A DNA stretch of 37,434 nucleotides from JBDZVM01 sp040255675 (GTDB lineage: Bacteria; Actinomycetota; Actinomycetes; Acidothermales; Acidothermaceae). The position numbers were made by a program, and so were the translations under genes. Of this stretch, positions 1 to 8,339 are shown one piece after another. Each line of letters begins with the position of its first letter. Positions within the stretch are counted from its first letter, which is position 1. The stretch lies in assembly GCA_040255675.1 (NCBI GenBank), contig JBDZVM010000039.1:1-37434 (forward strand), read 5' to 3'. A model generated the notes under the pieces. The model made no database searches. It had not been told where the DNA came from and saw only the letters and a list, made by a program, of their open reading frames with translations.

Positions 1-1994
1 GCAAGCACCGCAAGCTTGCCGTCGCCCAGCAACTCCAGTTCGTCGCGGACGCCGCTTCGCAACGCGGCGTCATCACCAATCCGTTGCACCACCGGCGGAA
101 AGTCGCCCTCCCGCACCGAACGCGGCACGCTAACGGCGACGCCAGCCGACGTAAGCATCGCCGAGGCGAGCCGCATGACCTGCGCCGGCGTGCGGTAATT
201 CACCGTCAGCTCGGCAAGCCGCCACCGGTCGTCGACATGCGGCGCGAGCACCGACGCCCACGACGAAGCCCCGGCCGCCGAACCGGTTTGCGCGATATCT
301 CCGACGAGGGTCATCGACTTTGTCGGGCACCGCCGCATCAACAACCGCCACGCCATCGGTGAAAGCTCCTGCGCCTCGTCGACCACGACGTGCCCGTAAG
401 CCCACAGACGGTCGGCGACCGCGCGCTCGGCCGTCGTCAGCGCCGGGCCGGTTTCGGCGAAGCGCGACGCCAATTCTTCGGCGCTCACGAAGGCGCCGGC
501 ACCCGACAGCTGCAACGCGCCGCGCGCGTATTCGAGCTCGGCGCGGCGTTGCTCGTCGGCGGCGCGGGCCACCTGGCGCGCCCGAGCGTCGTCTTCGCCC
601 AACAACTCAGCGGCTTCGTCGAGCAGCGGGACGTCGGAAACGGTCCAGTCGGCGTCGCGTTCGCGATACAACAACTCTCGTTCGGCAGGCGACAACTGGG
701 GCGCGGCCTCCGCGAGCAACTCGCGATTGGCAAACAGGTCTTGGAGCAACCGCCGCGGGGTGAGCGGCATCCAGGTGAGGTTGATTTCGCGGCGGACGTC
801 TTTCGACCCGTGCAGATCGGACAGCAATTCCGCCCGGTTGTCGGCGGCCAACCGCACGCCGAGCACCCGGGCATACTGCGCGACAAGCTGATCGAGCAGC
901 TCCTTCACGTAGCCGACACGCGCGACGTTGTGCGGTTTGCGGCCGCGCCGGGCACGCTGCTGCGCGGCAGCCACGACATGCGGCCGCAAGACAATCCGAT
1001 GCCCTTCGACGTCGAGTGTTTTCGGTTCTGCCGGTACGCGCTGCCGGTTGCGCACCGCGGCGGCGACGACATCGGCCATCCGCGCGTCGCCTTTCACCGC
1101 CGCGACGTCGGGCGGATCATCGACCGTGGCCGTGATTCCGGGAAACAGCTCTCCTGGGGTGAGCATCACCACGCCGGTCTCGCCGAGCGACGGCAAGACA
1201 CGTTCGATGTAGCGCATGAACACTTGGTTCGGCCCGACGAGCAAAACACCGCTGCGCGCCAGCCGCTCGCGATAGGTGTAAAGCAAGTACGCGGCTCGAT
1301 GCAACGCGACGGCGGTCTTGCCCGTGCCCGGGCCGCCCTGCACGACCAAGACGCCCGGCAGCTCCGCGCGAATGATCTCGTCTTGCTCGGCTTGAATGGT
1401 CGCGACGATGTCGCTCATGCGCCCGGTGCGATGCGCGTTGATGGCGGCAAGCAACGCGCCTTCGCCTGAGAGTGTCGATCGTTCGCTTTCGTCGAGCCCG
1501 TCGAGATCGAGCACTTCGTCTTCGATCGCGACGACGCTTCGGCCGCGCGTCGTCAAATGGCGCCTTCGCACGACATCGCCGGGCACCGCCGCGGTGGCTT
1601 GGTAGAAGAACCGCGCGGCCGGTGCCCGCCAGTCGACCAGCAGCTGGCGACGTTCGTCGTCGGAAAGGCCGATCCGGCCGATGTAGCGACGTCCGCCGTC
1701 TTTCGTATCGAAACGGCCGAAGCACAAGCGGTCTTCGACCGCGTTCAGCTGGGCGAGACGCTGCTCGTACAACGTCGCGAACGCATCGCGCTCTGAACGA
1801 TTTTGATGCGTGCCTCCGGGCCGCTGCCGGCGCACTCCCACGAGATCGCGCGTCGTTCGCGAACGCAACTCGTCGAGCCGGGCGTAAAGACCGTCGACGT
1901 AGCGTTGCTCACGCGCGAGTTCGGTCCCCTCGTCGCCCACCGAACCCCTCTCGAGACTGCGCGGCCGGGTGCCCGGCCGAAAAGACGCGGTCAT
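1..1994 (-). CDS. helD: HelD/HelR-type RNA polymerase-associated ATPase (UvrD-like helicase fold), 3' end beyond the window
   Basis: The minus strand is open from an ATG at 1994 to the window edge, about 664 codons, and the C-terminus is missing. The N-terminal 60 residues are charged and helical, as in the HelD coiled coil that enters the RNA polymerase secondary channel. Walker A GGPGTGKTAV lies near residues 220-229 and Walker B VVVDEAQELSP about 300 residues later, followed by UvrD/Rep motifs such as VGDIAQTG and VNYRTP. HelD proteins use ATP to free stalled RNA polymerase; actinobacterial HelR members also displace rifampicin. A GTG at 1940 with a purine-rich AGAGGGG just upstream is an alternative start and would remove 18 residues. 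The gene is divergent from pncA across about 90 bp. I could not find the palindromic rifampicin-associated element there. Confidence 0.9.
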   Translation of the reverse strand, partial: MTASFRPGTRPRSLERGSVGDEGTELAREQRYVDGLYARLDELRSRTTRDLVGVRRQRPGGTHQNRSERDAFATLYEQRLAQLNAVEDRLCFGRFDTKDGGRRYIGRIGLSDDERRQLLVDWRAPAARFFYQATAAVPGDVVRRRHLTTRGRSVVAIEDEVLDLDGLDESERSTLSGEGALLAAINAHRTGRMSDIVATIQAEQDEIIRAELPGVLVVQGGPGTGKTAVALHRAAYLLYTYRERLARSGVLLVGPNQVFMRYIERVLPSLGETGVVMLTPGELFPGITATVDDPPDVAAVKGDARMADVVAAAVRNRQRVPAEPKTLDVEGHRIVLRPHVVAAAQQRARRGRKPHNVARVGYVKELLDQLVAQYARVLGVRLAADNRAELLSDLHGSKDVRREINLTWMPLTPRRLLQDLFANRELLAEAAPQLSPAERELLYRERDADWTVSDVPLLDEAAELLGEDDARARQVARAADEQRRAELEYARGALQLSGAGAFVSAEELASRFAETGPALTTAERAVADRLWAYGHVVVDEAQELSPMAWRLLMRRCPTKSMTLVGDIAQTGSAAGASSWASVLAPHVDDRWRLAELTVNYRTPAQVMRLASAMLTSAGVAVSVPRSVREGDFPPVVQRIGDDAALRSGVRDELELLGDGKLAVL

Positions 1995-2085
1995 CTAGCT
2001 TACCGGGCGCGCGGGTCGCGCCGGGCCCTCGCGGGCCGACAGGGGTTGCCATACTGGTAGCGCGCCGGCGCGAAAGGTGGGAGCG

Positions 2086-2685
2086 ATGCGCGAACAACGA
2101 TCGGGGCGGGGGTTCGTGATCGTCGATGTTCAGCCGACCTTTTGCGAGGACGGCGAACTGCCAGTCGCCGGGGGCAACGCGGTGGCACACCGAATCGCCG
2201 ATTACGTCAAGGCGCGGCAGCGAGATTACGATCTCATCGTCACCACGCAAGACTGGCACGTCGAGCCGGGCGAGCATTTCTCCGCCGAGCCAGACTTCGC
2301 CGCTACCTGGCCACCGCACGGGTTGGCCGGAACACGAAACGCCGAACTTCACCCGGCGCTGCGAGCGGTCGTCGCCGACCTGACCGGCGTCGTCCACGTA
2401 AGAAAAGGCGCATACCAGGCGGCATATTCGGGATTCGAAGGCACCGACGACTCCGGGCGCCAGCTCTCCGCGATCGTGGCGGAGGCGGGCGTCGAGTCAC
2501 TCGATCTCTGCGGAATCGCGGAAAGCCATTGCGTGAAATCGACCGCGATCGACGCCGCTCGCCTGGGCTACGCCACCACCGTATTCAGCGACCTCACCGT
2601 GCCGGTGACCGAAGAACTCGGCGCGCGAGCGCGGGCAGAAATGCGGGCGGCTGGCGTGGGCATGCGGCGCTCCGACCAGCCTTAA
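2086..2685 (+). CDS. pncA: Nicotinamidase/isochorismatase-family hydrolase, PncA-like
   Basis: This 199-aa protein fits nicotinamidase, which converts nicotinamide to nicotinate in NAD salvage in the cytoplasm. The cysteine-hydrolase triad is visible: D14 in VIVDVQ, K107 in VRKG and C149 in CGIAESHCVKST. Metal-binding residues sit in TTQDWH (D56, H58) with H64 shortly after. The ATG at 2086 is preferred over an in-frame GTG at 2077 because AAAGGTGG is well placed upstream. The motif around the catalytic Cys reads ESHC where many PncA proteins have TDYC, so a related amidase is possible. Length agrees with the family. It is divergent from helD; glpK follows after 71 bp on the same strand. Confidence 0.85.
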   Translation: MREQRSGRGFVIVDVQPTFCEDGELPVAGGNAVAHRIADYVKARQRDYDLIVTTQDWHVEPGEHFSAEPDFAATWPPHGLAGTRNAELHPALRAVVADLTGVVHVRKGAYQAAYSGFEGTDDSGRQLSAIVAEAGVESLDLCGIAESHCVKSTAIDAARLGYATTVFSDLTVPVTEELGARARAEMRAAGVGMRRSDQP

Positions 2686-2756
2686 CCGCGTCTCTTCGCA
2701 CGACCGCGTTTGATGTTCTTACCGCAACGGGGCGGGTGGCGAAAGGAGAGAGGCCG

Positions 2757-4262
2757 GTGGCCGACTTCGTCGGCGCGATCGACCAGGGGACGACGAGCAC
2801 ACGATTCATCGTGTTCGACCACGACGGCGTCGAAGTTGCCCGCCACCAGCTCGAACACACGCAGATTTTGCCGTGCCCGGATTGGGTGGAGCATGATCCG
2901 GCGGAGATCTGGGAGCGCACGCGCGTCGTCGTCGACACCACGCTTCGCACCGCCGGACTCGGCGCAAGCGACTTGGCCGCGATCGGTCTCGCCAACCAGC
3001 GTGAGACGACGGTCGTGTGGAACCGCCGCGACGGACGCCCGCTTACGAACGCGATCGTGTGGCAAGACACTCGCACCGACCGCATCGCGGCCGCTTTGGA
3101 AAAGTCCGGTGCGGGCGCGCTGATCCGCGAGCGATCGGGGTTGCCCCCCGCCACCTACTTCTCTGCCGCGAAGTTGCAATGGATTCTCGAGAACATTGAC
3201 GGCGTGAGAGCCGCCGCCGAGCGTGGCGACGCCTTGTTCGGCACGGTCGACTCTTGGCTGCTCTGGAACCTCACAGCCGGCGAGGTTCACGCCACCGACG
3301 TCACGAACGCCAGCCGCACGATGCTGATGAATCTCGAAACACTCGACTGGGACGACGAATTACTGGCGCTGTTCGGCATTCCACGAGAGATGCTGCCCAC
3401 TATCGTGCCGTCGTCGGGTGTGCTGGCGCATACCGCGGGCCTGACATCAGGTCAAGGAGTGGCCATTGCCGGAATGCTGGGCGACCAGCAAGCCGCCATG
3501 GTGGGCCACGCCTGCTTCGCACGCGGCGAGGTAAAAAACACCTACGGCACAGGCAATTTTTTGCTGATGAACACCGGCCGTGACGTCGTCTACTCGAAGC
3601 ACGGGCTGCTTACCACCGTGTGCTATCAGTTCGACGACGAACCCGCGCAGTACGCGCTCGAAGGTTCGATCGCCGTCACGGGCTCCGCGGTGCAATGGCT
3701 GCGCGATCAACTCGGCATCATCTCCGGCGCGGCGCAAAGCGAGATGCTCGCCCGCGAAGTCGACGACACCGCCGGCTTGTATTTTGTGCCCGCGTTCTCC
3801 GGACTGTTCGCGCCGTACTGGCGCTCCGACGCGCGGGGCGCGATCGTCGGGCTGTCGCGCTACCACACTGGCGCGCACTTAGCCCGCGCGACGCTCGAGG
3901 CCATCTGCTATCAAAGCCGTGACGTCATCGAAGCGATGCGCGACGACACCGGTGTCGCGCTGCCGTGGTTGCGGGTCGACGGCGGTGTCACCGCGAACGA
4001 GGTGTGCATGCAACTGCAGGCCGACATCATCGGCGTTCCGGTCTCGCTGCCGCGTGTCGCGGAGACCACAGCGCTCGGCGCCGCGTACGCCGCGGGCCTC
4101 GCCGTTAAATTTTGGTCGTCGAAAGACGAGCTACGTAAGAACTGGAAGGAAGCACGACGCTTCGAGCCGTCGTGGTCGCCCGAACGCCGCGCCGCCGGTT
4201 ACGCGGGATGGAAAAAGGCCATCACCCGAACACTCGACTGGGTCGACGTCGATGGCGGCTGA
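2757..4262 (+). CDS. glpK: Glycerol kinase
   Basis: The product is 501 aa, the usual size for glycerol kinase, which phosphorylates glycerol to glycerol 3-phosphate with ATP. The FGGY-kinase N-terminus GAIDQGTTSTRFIVFDHDG is at residues 6-24, and NQRETTVVWNR, YGTGNFLLMNTG, VPAFSGLFAPYW and WLRVDGGVTANE follow in the family order. I chose the GTG at 2757 because GAAAGGAGAG lies 6-7 bp upstream and the kinase fold begins immediately; the frame stays open far upstream but those residues are arginine-rich and read over pncA. The gene overlaps the next glycosyltransferase by 11 bp, so the two are probably co-translated. No glpF or glpD is nearby. Confidence 0.95.
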   Translation: MADFVGAIDQGTTSTRFIVFDHDGVEVARHQLEHTQILPCPDWVEHDPAEIWERTRVVVDTTLRTAGLGASDLAAIGLANQRETTVVWNRRDGRPLTNAIVWQDTRTDRIAAALEKSGAGALIRERSGLPPATYFSAAKLQWILENIDGVRAAAERGDALFGTVDSWLLWNLTAGEVHATDVTNASRTMLMNLETLDWDDELLALFGIPREMLPTIVPSSGVLAHTAGLTSGQGVAIAGMLGDQQAAMVGHACFARGEVKNTYGTGNFLLMNTGRDVVYSKHGLLTTVCYQFDDEPAQYALEGSIAVTGSAVQWLRDQLGIISGAAQSEMLAREVDDTAGLYFVPAFSGLFAPYWRSDARGAIVGLSRYHTGAHLARATLEAICYQSRDVIEAMRDDTGVALPWLRVDGGVTANEVCMQLQADIIGVPVSLPRVAETTALGAAYAAGLAVKFWSSKDELRKNWKEARRFEPSWSPERRAAGYAGWKKAITRTLDWVDVDGG

Positions 4263-5451
4263 CGACGCGGTGTGGCTCGCCGTGGCGGCGTCGGCGCTTG
4301 CGGCGTGGCTTTATCTCGCGGTGGGGCACGGGCTTTTCTGGCGGACGTCGATCACGCTGCCGACGATGCCCGGTCACCTCGAACGTTGGCCGAGCGTGGT
4401 GGCTGTCGTGCCGGCACGTAACGAAGCGGCGATGCTTCCCGAGACGTTGCCAACCCTGCTCGCGCAGGATTATCCAGGTGCGTTTCGCGTCGTCGTCGTC
4501 GACGACGACAGTGACGACGGAACCGGAGAACTCGCGAGAAGCCTGGACGCGGACGTCGTCGAGAGCGGCGGGCCGCCACCCGGCTGGGCCGGCAAAGTCT
4601 CGGCTATGGCGGCGGGTGTTTCGTCGTCCGGCGAAAGCGAATTTGTGTTGTTCACCGACGCTGACATCGCGTATCCGAGCGACGCGTTGCGCAAGCTCGT
4701 CGCTGCCGCGACAGGCGGTGGTTTCGACCTGGTGTCGCGGATGGCACGGCTGCGCACGCGAAGCCGCTGGGAGCGCGTCATTGTTCCGGCATTCGTGTAT
4801 TTCTTCGGCCAGCTCTACCCTTTCGCGCGCGTGAATTCGCGTCGTTCGCGGGTGGCCGCGGCCGCGGGTGGCTGCATGCTGGTGCGGCGCGCGGCGCTTG
4901 AAGACGTGGGTGGCCTAGCGGCGATCGCTGGCGCGCTCATCGACGATGTGGCGCTCGGCCGGCTTCTCAAGCACCGTGGCGGTGGCCGCATCTGGCTCGG
5001 TTTATCATCGACTATTCGCAGCGTGCGGCCGTACCCGTCGCTAGCCGATTTGTGGAACATGGTGGCGCGCAGCGCCTACACGCAACTCCGTTATTCGCCG
5101 CTGATGCTCGCCGCGACGGTTTGCGGGATGCTGCTTGTGTACGTGGCGCCACCGATTGCCACGATTGTCGGCGCCGTTACCGATCAGTCGGGTGTGGTCG
5201 CCTGCGGCGCGTCGGCGTGGGCGGTGATGACGGCGACGTACCTGCCGATCCTGCGCGTCTACCGCATATCGCCGTTGTCGGCACCCGCGCTACCTCTCGT
5301 CGCCTCCCTGTACCTTGCCATGACGCTCGATTCGGCATGGCGGCATCTACGTGGTCGCGGCGGTGCATGGAAAGGCCGCACGAGCGGCGGTGCGATGAGC
5401 AAGGTCAAAGACGCGAGAACTCAGCTTCCGTCGCCTGACAACGTGAGGTAG
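4252..5451 (+). CDS. hpnB: Family 2 glycosyltransferase, HpnB-like, membrane bound
   Basis: The 399-aa protein starts at an ATG inside the end of glpK. A hydrophobic segment at residues 6-26 precedes a GT-A domain: VVAVVPARNEAAMLPET, the acidic VVVDDDSDDGT, the GWAGK motif typical of HpnB, LFTDADI as the metal-binding DxD equivalent, and IDDVALGRLLK as the acceptor-side acidic motif. Three or four C-terminal membrane segments follow. HpnB-type enzymes are found with hopanoid genes, but no squalene or hopanoid gene is in this window, so the acceptor is unknown. The 3' end converges with and overlaps the minus-strand gene beginning at 6284 by 31 bp. Confidence 0.8.
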   Translation: MAADDAVWLAVAASALAAWLYLAVGHGLFWRTSITLPTMPGHLERWPSVVAVVPARNEAAMLPETLPTLLAQDYPGAFRVVVVDDDSDDGTGELARSLDADVVESGGPPPGWAGKVSAMAAGVSSSGESEFVLFTDADIAYPSDALRKLVAAATGGGFDLVSRMARLRTRSRWERVIVPAFVYFFGQLYPFARVNSRRSRVAAAAGGCMLVRRAALEDVGGLAAIAGALIDDVALGRLLKHRGGGRIWLGLSSTIRSVRPYPSLADLWNMVARSAYTQLRYSPLMLAATVCGMLLVYVAPPIATIVGAVTDQSGVVACGASAWAVMTATYLPILRVYRISPLSAPALPLVASLYLAMTLDSAWRHLRGRGGAWKGRTSGGAMSKVKDARTQLPSPDNVR

Positions 5452-6284
5452 TCGCTTGGGTTCGTCGTCCCGCAGGCTGCTTGGGCCGGATGCGGCGATC
5501 GATAGAAGCCGACATAGCGTCCGTCGGCGTAGACGTACCAGAGCTTGCCGTGGGTCGCCGTCGCATCGCTTGCGATAACGCAATAGTCGGTGTCAGTAGC
5601 GTGGACGACGAGGTTGACATCATCGTCGGGAACGAATCCGTAACTTATCAATTCGTCTCGGTTTACGGTGTACTCGCCCGAGTCTACGAAGTAGGTTTCT
5701 TCGGCGTAGACGGCATTGCGGGCCGCGCGTGAAGCGTTCACGTTACCCGGGCTCGATTTTTCAGCCTGGTCCGATGCCACCGCGACGGCAGAGATGATTG
5801 CCGCCCCGATTCCGAGGTAGCCCAAGATCAAGCCGGCGATGGCCATTCCCCGGCCAGCTCCGCTCACCGCGCGTTTGACGCGAGAAAGTGCGATATGGCC
5901 GAAGATGACGGCAAGCACGCTGCCAACGCCGAACAGCCAGACGATGCTGAGCACGAGGCTAGCAACCGCGAAACCTTTGGCGCTGTCGGGCGCGCCGTCC
6001 CAATACTGCGGGTATGCGGGCGACGGGCCATATCCGGGCGCGCCTGAGGCGAAAGGTTGCGGCGGCACGGGCAACCATTGCGTTCCCGACCAGTAATAGC
6101 GGCCGTCGGGGCTGCGGTAGCCACCGCCCGGAGTCGCGACATAGCCAGACTGCGGCGACGCGTTCGCGCTGACGCCGTCCGGCTGGCCGTCGTCAACGGC
6201 GCTGGCTGATTGCGGATGAGCCCATGTGCTGTCGTCGATCGACACTCGTACCCCCTGGGTGGCTTGATCGTCACCGGTGGGCAT
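5421..6284 (-). CDS. DUF2510-like/DUF4190 membrane protein with a pilin-like extracellular tail
   Basis: This 287-aa protein has three parts. Residues 1-100 are low-complexity and soluble, with a DUF2510-like WW-type stretch (SPDGRYYWSGTQWLP). Next are two membrane segments matching the DUF4190 pattern, separated by a short basic loop (GHIALSRVKR). The C-terminal third, after VAVASDQAEK, contains ARNAVYAEETYFVDSGEYT, resembling type IV pilin PilA-like domains, and lies outside the membrane if the topology is as usual. Such proteins are common in Actinomycetota and have no assigned reaction. Its 3' end overlaps the glycosyltransferase on the other strand. A GTG 12 codons downstream is an alternative start. 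Confidence 0.75.
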   Translation of the reverse strand: MPTGDDQATQGVRVSIDDSTWAHPQSASAVDDGQPDGVSANASPQSGYVATPGGGYRSPDGRYYWSGTQWLPVPPQPFASGAPGYGPSPAYPQYWDGAPDSAKGFAVASLVLSIVWLFGVGSVLAVIFGHIALSRVKRAVSGAGRGMAIAGLILGYLGIGAAIISAVAVASDQAEKSSPGNVNASRAARNAVYAEETYFVDSGEYTVNRDELISYGFVPDDDVNLVVHATDTDYCVIASDATATHGKLWYVYADGRYVGFYRSPHPAQAACGTTNPSDYLTLSGDGS

Positions 6285-6344
6285 CGGTGCCTTCGCGTGA
6301 ATACTTGAGCAAGATCGGCCGGGGTCTAACGTCAGCGTCGCCGG

Positions 6345-6827
6345 TCAGTGCGGCGGTGGGCTGATGAATTCGATGCCATGCTCGGCCATGCCGGCAAGAA
6401 GCGCTTCGAGATCAGGCTCCTGCGGCGGCGGCAGGGTAAGTGTCTCCGCGGCTCGACCAGTGGAGTGGAAGAAGCGCTCCGAAGTGCCGGGCACCAGAAG
6501 CGTCGCGACCCGAGCAGTTGGCGACTCGACCCTGAATGTATGTGTGCCATTGCGAGGGCCGTAGACGTACGTGCCCGCACCCACCGTCTGCGATTGGTCG
6601 TCAAGGAAGAACGTCACCTCGCCGTCGAGTACGATCCACGCCTCATCCTCGCGGGTGTGCCGGTGAAAAGGCGGGGCAAACCCCGCCGGCAATAGCTGCT
6701 CGGCGAGCGAGAATCCGGCGTTCGTAACCGCGGACGGAACTTTGAGCGTCCACAACACGCCGAGATGCCAGATACCTTCGCCTTGACCCGGCGGCTTCAC
6801 GAGAGTGTCAAGAGCGGTTTCTTGCAT
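6345..6827 (-). CDS. Cupin-domain protein
   Basis: The 160-aa product contains one cupin domain. The first motif reads GFAPPFHRHTREDEAWIVLDGEV, with two metal-ligand histidines and a glutamate; the second lies around GPRNGTHTFRV, where the third histidine is present. Such proteins act as dioxygenases, isomerases or small-molecule binders, and the substrate cannot be read here. I use the ATG at 6827, which has AGAGAGGTTC 3-4 bp upstream; the longer open frame to 6947 lies inside the TetR gene and looks non-coding. The start overlaps the 3' end of the upstream tetR by 20 bp, so regulator and enzyme form one operon. Confidence 0.8.
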   Translation of the reverse strand: MQETALDTLVKPPGQGEGIWHLGVLWTLKVPSAVTNAGFSLAEQLLPAGFAPPFHRHTREDEAWIVLDGEVTFFLDDQSQTVGAGTYVYGPRNGTHTFRVESPTARVATLLVPGTSERFFHSTGRAAETLTLPPPQEPDLEALLAGMAEHGIEFISPPPH

Positions 6828-7464
6828 GGGAACCTCTCTTTGCTTCGCTGGGATGGGAATTTTGCGCAAGACCGGCGGAACCGAGTTGGTGCATGACGAG
6901 GTTGTGCATCGCTGGCGCAACGCGCGCCGGAGGTAGCCCTGCCGCAATAAGCGCCTCCCAGAACGAGAAGTCGACGAGCGCTTTCACGACCGAGATGGTT
7001 GTCTCCGGCGGCCGCACGGGCTTGAGCAAGCCGCGGACGATGGCATCGAGCATCGCTTCTTCACGAGCAAGCGTCTTCGCGAACGCCGGAAGGTGCCGTT
7101 CACGCCGCTCCGCCGCGAGCCAGTCGGACGCGCGTTCGTAGCAGTGGCACGACAAGTCGACGAAGCGGCGAAACTTCGACGGCAGATCAGGAAGGTCGGC
7201 GAACTGCAGCGCAGCCTGTTGCGGCGTCGGGATCTCGGCGATCGCGAATGCGGTCTGCGCGCATGCGTCGGCGAGAGTGTCGAAGTCGCCGAAATGCCGG
7301 TAGACCGTGGCGAGCGAAACCTCTGCGGCGCGCGCGATGTCGTCCATATTGGTGGACGCCGCCGTCTTGGAGGCGAAGAGCCGGATGGCTTCGCTGACGA
7401 TCCGGCGCCGGGTTTGCTCGACGGACGCCGCCCGCGCGCGCATGTCGTAACGACGGGGTGTCAC
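6808..7464 (-). CDS. TetR/AcrR-family transcriptional regulator
   Basis: A TetR helix-turn-helix begins a few residues after the start: VEQTRRRIVSEAIRLFA, then NMDDIARAAEVSLATVYRHF (recognition helix). The C-terminal ligand domain is hydrophobic and carries the cysteine/histidine cluster SCHCYERA. It precedes and overlaps the cupin gene, so it probably controls that operon and senses its substrate or product. The start is uncertain: a GTG at 7464 has GGCGAG upstream, an ATG at 7443 gives the minimal TetR N-terminus, and in-frame ATGs at 7514 and 7536 would add an arginine-rich extension. Confidence 0.8.
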   Translation of the reverse strand: MTPRRYDMRARAASVEQTRRRIVSEAIRLFASKTAASTNMDDIARAAEVSLATVYRHFGDFDTLADACAQTAFAIAEIPTPQQAALQFADLPDLPSKFRRFVDLSCHCYERASDWLAAERRERHLPAFAKTLAREEAMLDAIVRGLLKPVRPPETTISVVKALVDFSFWEALIAAGLPPARVAPAMHNLVMHQLGSAGLAQNSHPSEAKRGSHARNRS

Positions 7465-7772
7465 GTAGCGCTCGCCCGCCCACAGCGAGCGCCGCCGACT
7501 ACGCCGCCGAGGCATCCACAAGGAGAGTTCATGCAAAGATTGTTCTCACCAAATTGTTGCGCCGTCAAGATGTACGCGACGGTTCGTCCAGCTCTGTACA
7601 CCGTCATCGCTCGGGGTCGCTGTCATCACCGGTGACACCTGCCACATGGCCGGCTGGTCGCTACAGCGCCGTGCGGTTCTCGCCGATACGAAAGGAGACG
7701 GCTGATCACCCCGTTGCGAGCCCGCAACTCGCTATGGCCTGATCACCGTAGCGAAACCAGGGAGGAGTCACC
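7465..7772. other. Divergent intergenic region with short repeats
   Basis: This 308-bp region separates the leftward tetR-cupin operon from the rightward yceI gene. No convincing gene is seen. It contains an inverted repeat GTTGCG-AGCC-CGCAAC at 7713-7728, flanked by two copies of CTGATCACC at 7702-7710 and 7739-7747. Because the repeats lie 25-70 bp before yceI they could form its operator. A good Shine-Dalgarno GGGAGGAG lies just before the GTG of yceI. Confidence 0.4.
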
Positions 7773-8339
7773 GTGCCCGCCGCAGACACGTTGCAGATCG
7801 CGACGGACCGATACGACATCGACGTGGCCAACACACGCATCGGATTCTCCGCTAGATATGCGATGGTTACGACGGTTCGGGGCGGTTTCACCGACTTTCA
7901 CGGCACGGCGTATCTCGACGTCGGCGACCCCGCGCGCTCACATGTTTCCGTGACGATAATGGCGGCGAGCCTCAACACCGGGCAGAGCCAGCGCGACGAT
8001 CATTTGCGCAGCCCCGACTTCCTCGATGTCGAGACATTTCCCGAAATCTTGTTCAAGAGCACGGCAGTAGAACCGATGGGCGAGGCTTTGTACCGGCTCG
8101 TCGGCGACCTGACGATATGCGGTGTCACCCGGCCGGTCGCGATCGACTATGCGCTCACCGGCACTTCCACCGACCACCGCCACGCGGAACTGGTCGGATT
8201 CGAAGGTTCCACGGTCATCAGCCGCGCGGATTTCGGCCTCCGCTGGAACGCGGCACTAGAGACCGGCGGGGTGCTCGTCGGTGACGAAGTCACCCTCCAA
8301 TTCGACGTCGCGCTCGTTCGATCCCGGACGGCGACGTGA
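7773..8339 (+). CDS. YceI-family lipocalin-like protein
   Basis: The 188-aa protein matches the YceI family, a beta-barrel that binds long isoprenoid or amphiphilic ligands. Family signatures include DRYDIDVANTRIGFSARYAM near the N-terminus, GTAYLDV, then QRDDHLRSPDFLDVETFP and the later VGDLTICGVTRPV. No signal peptide is present, so this copy is probably cytoplasmic, unlike the periplasmic E. coli protein. The GTG at 7773 is supported by GGGAGGAGTCACC directly upstream. Its stop overlaps the start of the GGDEF-EAL gene by 4 bp (GTGA), so the two are translationally coupled, an unexpected pairing of a ligand-binding protein with a c-di-GMP enzyme. Confidence 0.9.
   Translation: MPAADTLQIATDRYDIDVANTRIGFSARYAMVTTVRGGFTDFHGTAYLDVGDPARSHVSVTIMAASLNTGQSQRDDHLRSPDFLDVETFPEILFKSTAVEPMGEALYRLVGDLTICGVTRPVAIDYALTGTSTDHRHAELVGFEGSTVISRADFGLRWNAALETGGVLVGDEVTLQFDVALVRSRTAT

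Noticed and set aside
390..1469. Large plus-strand open frame opposite helD
   Set aside because: It is the antisense of helD, whose Walker A and UvrD motifs are on the minus strand.
2142..2756. 205-residue N-terminal extension of glycerol kinase
   Set aside because: It reads through pncA in another frame, is arginine-rich, and the GTG at 2757 has a good ribosome site and starts the kinase fold.
3919..4251. Long extension of the glycosyltransferase
   Set aside because: It lies inside glpK in another frame; the ATG at 4252 starts a normal family N-terminus.
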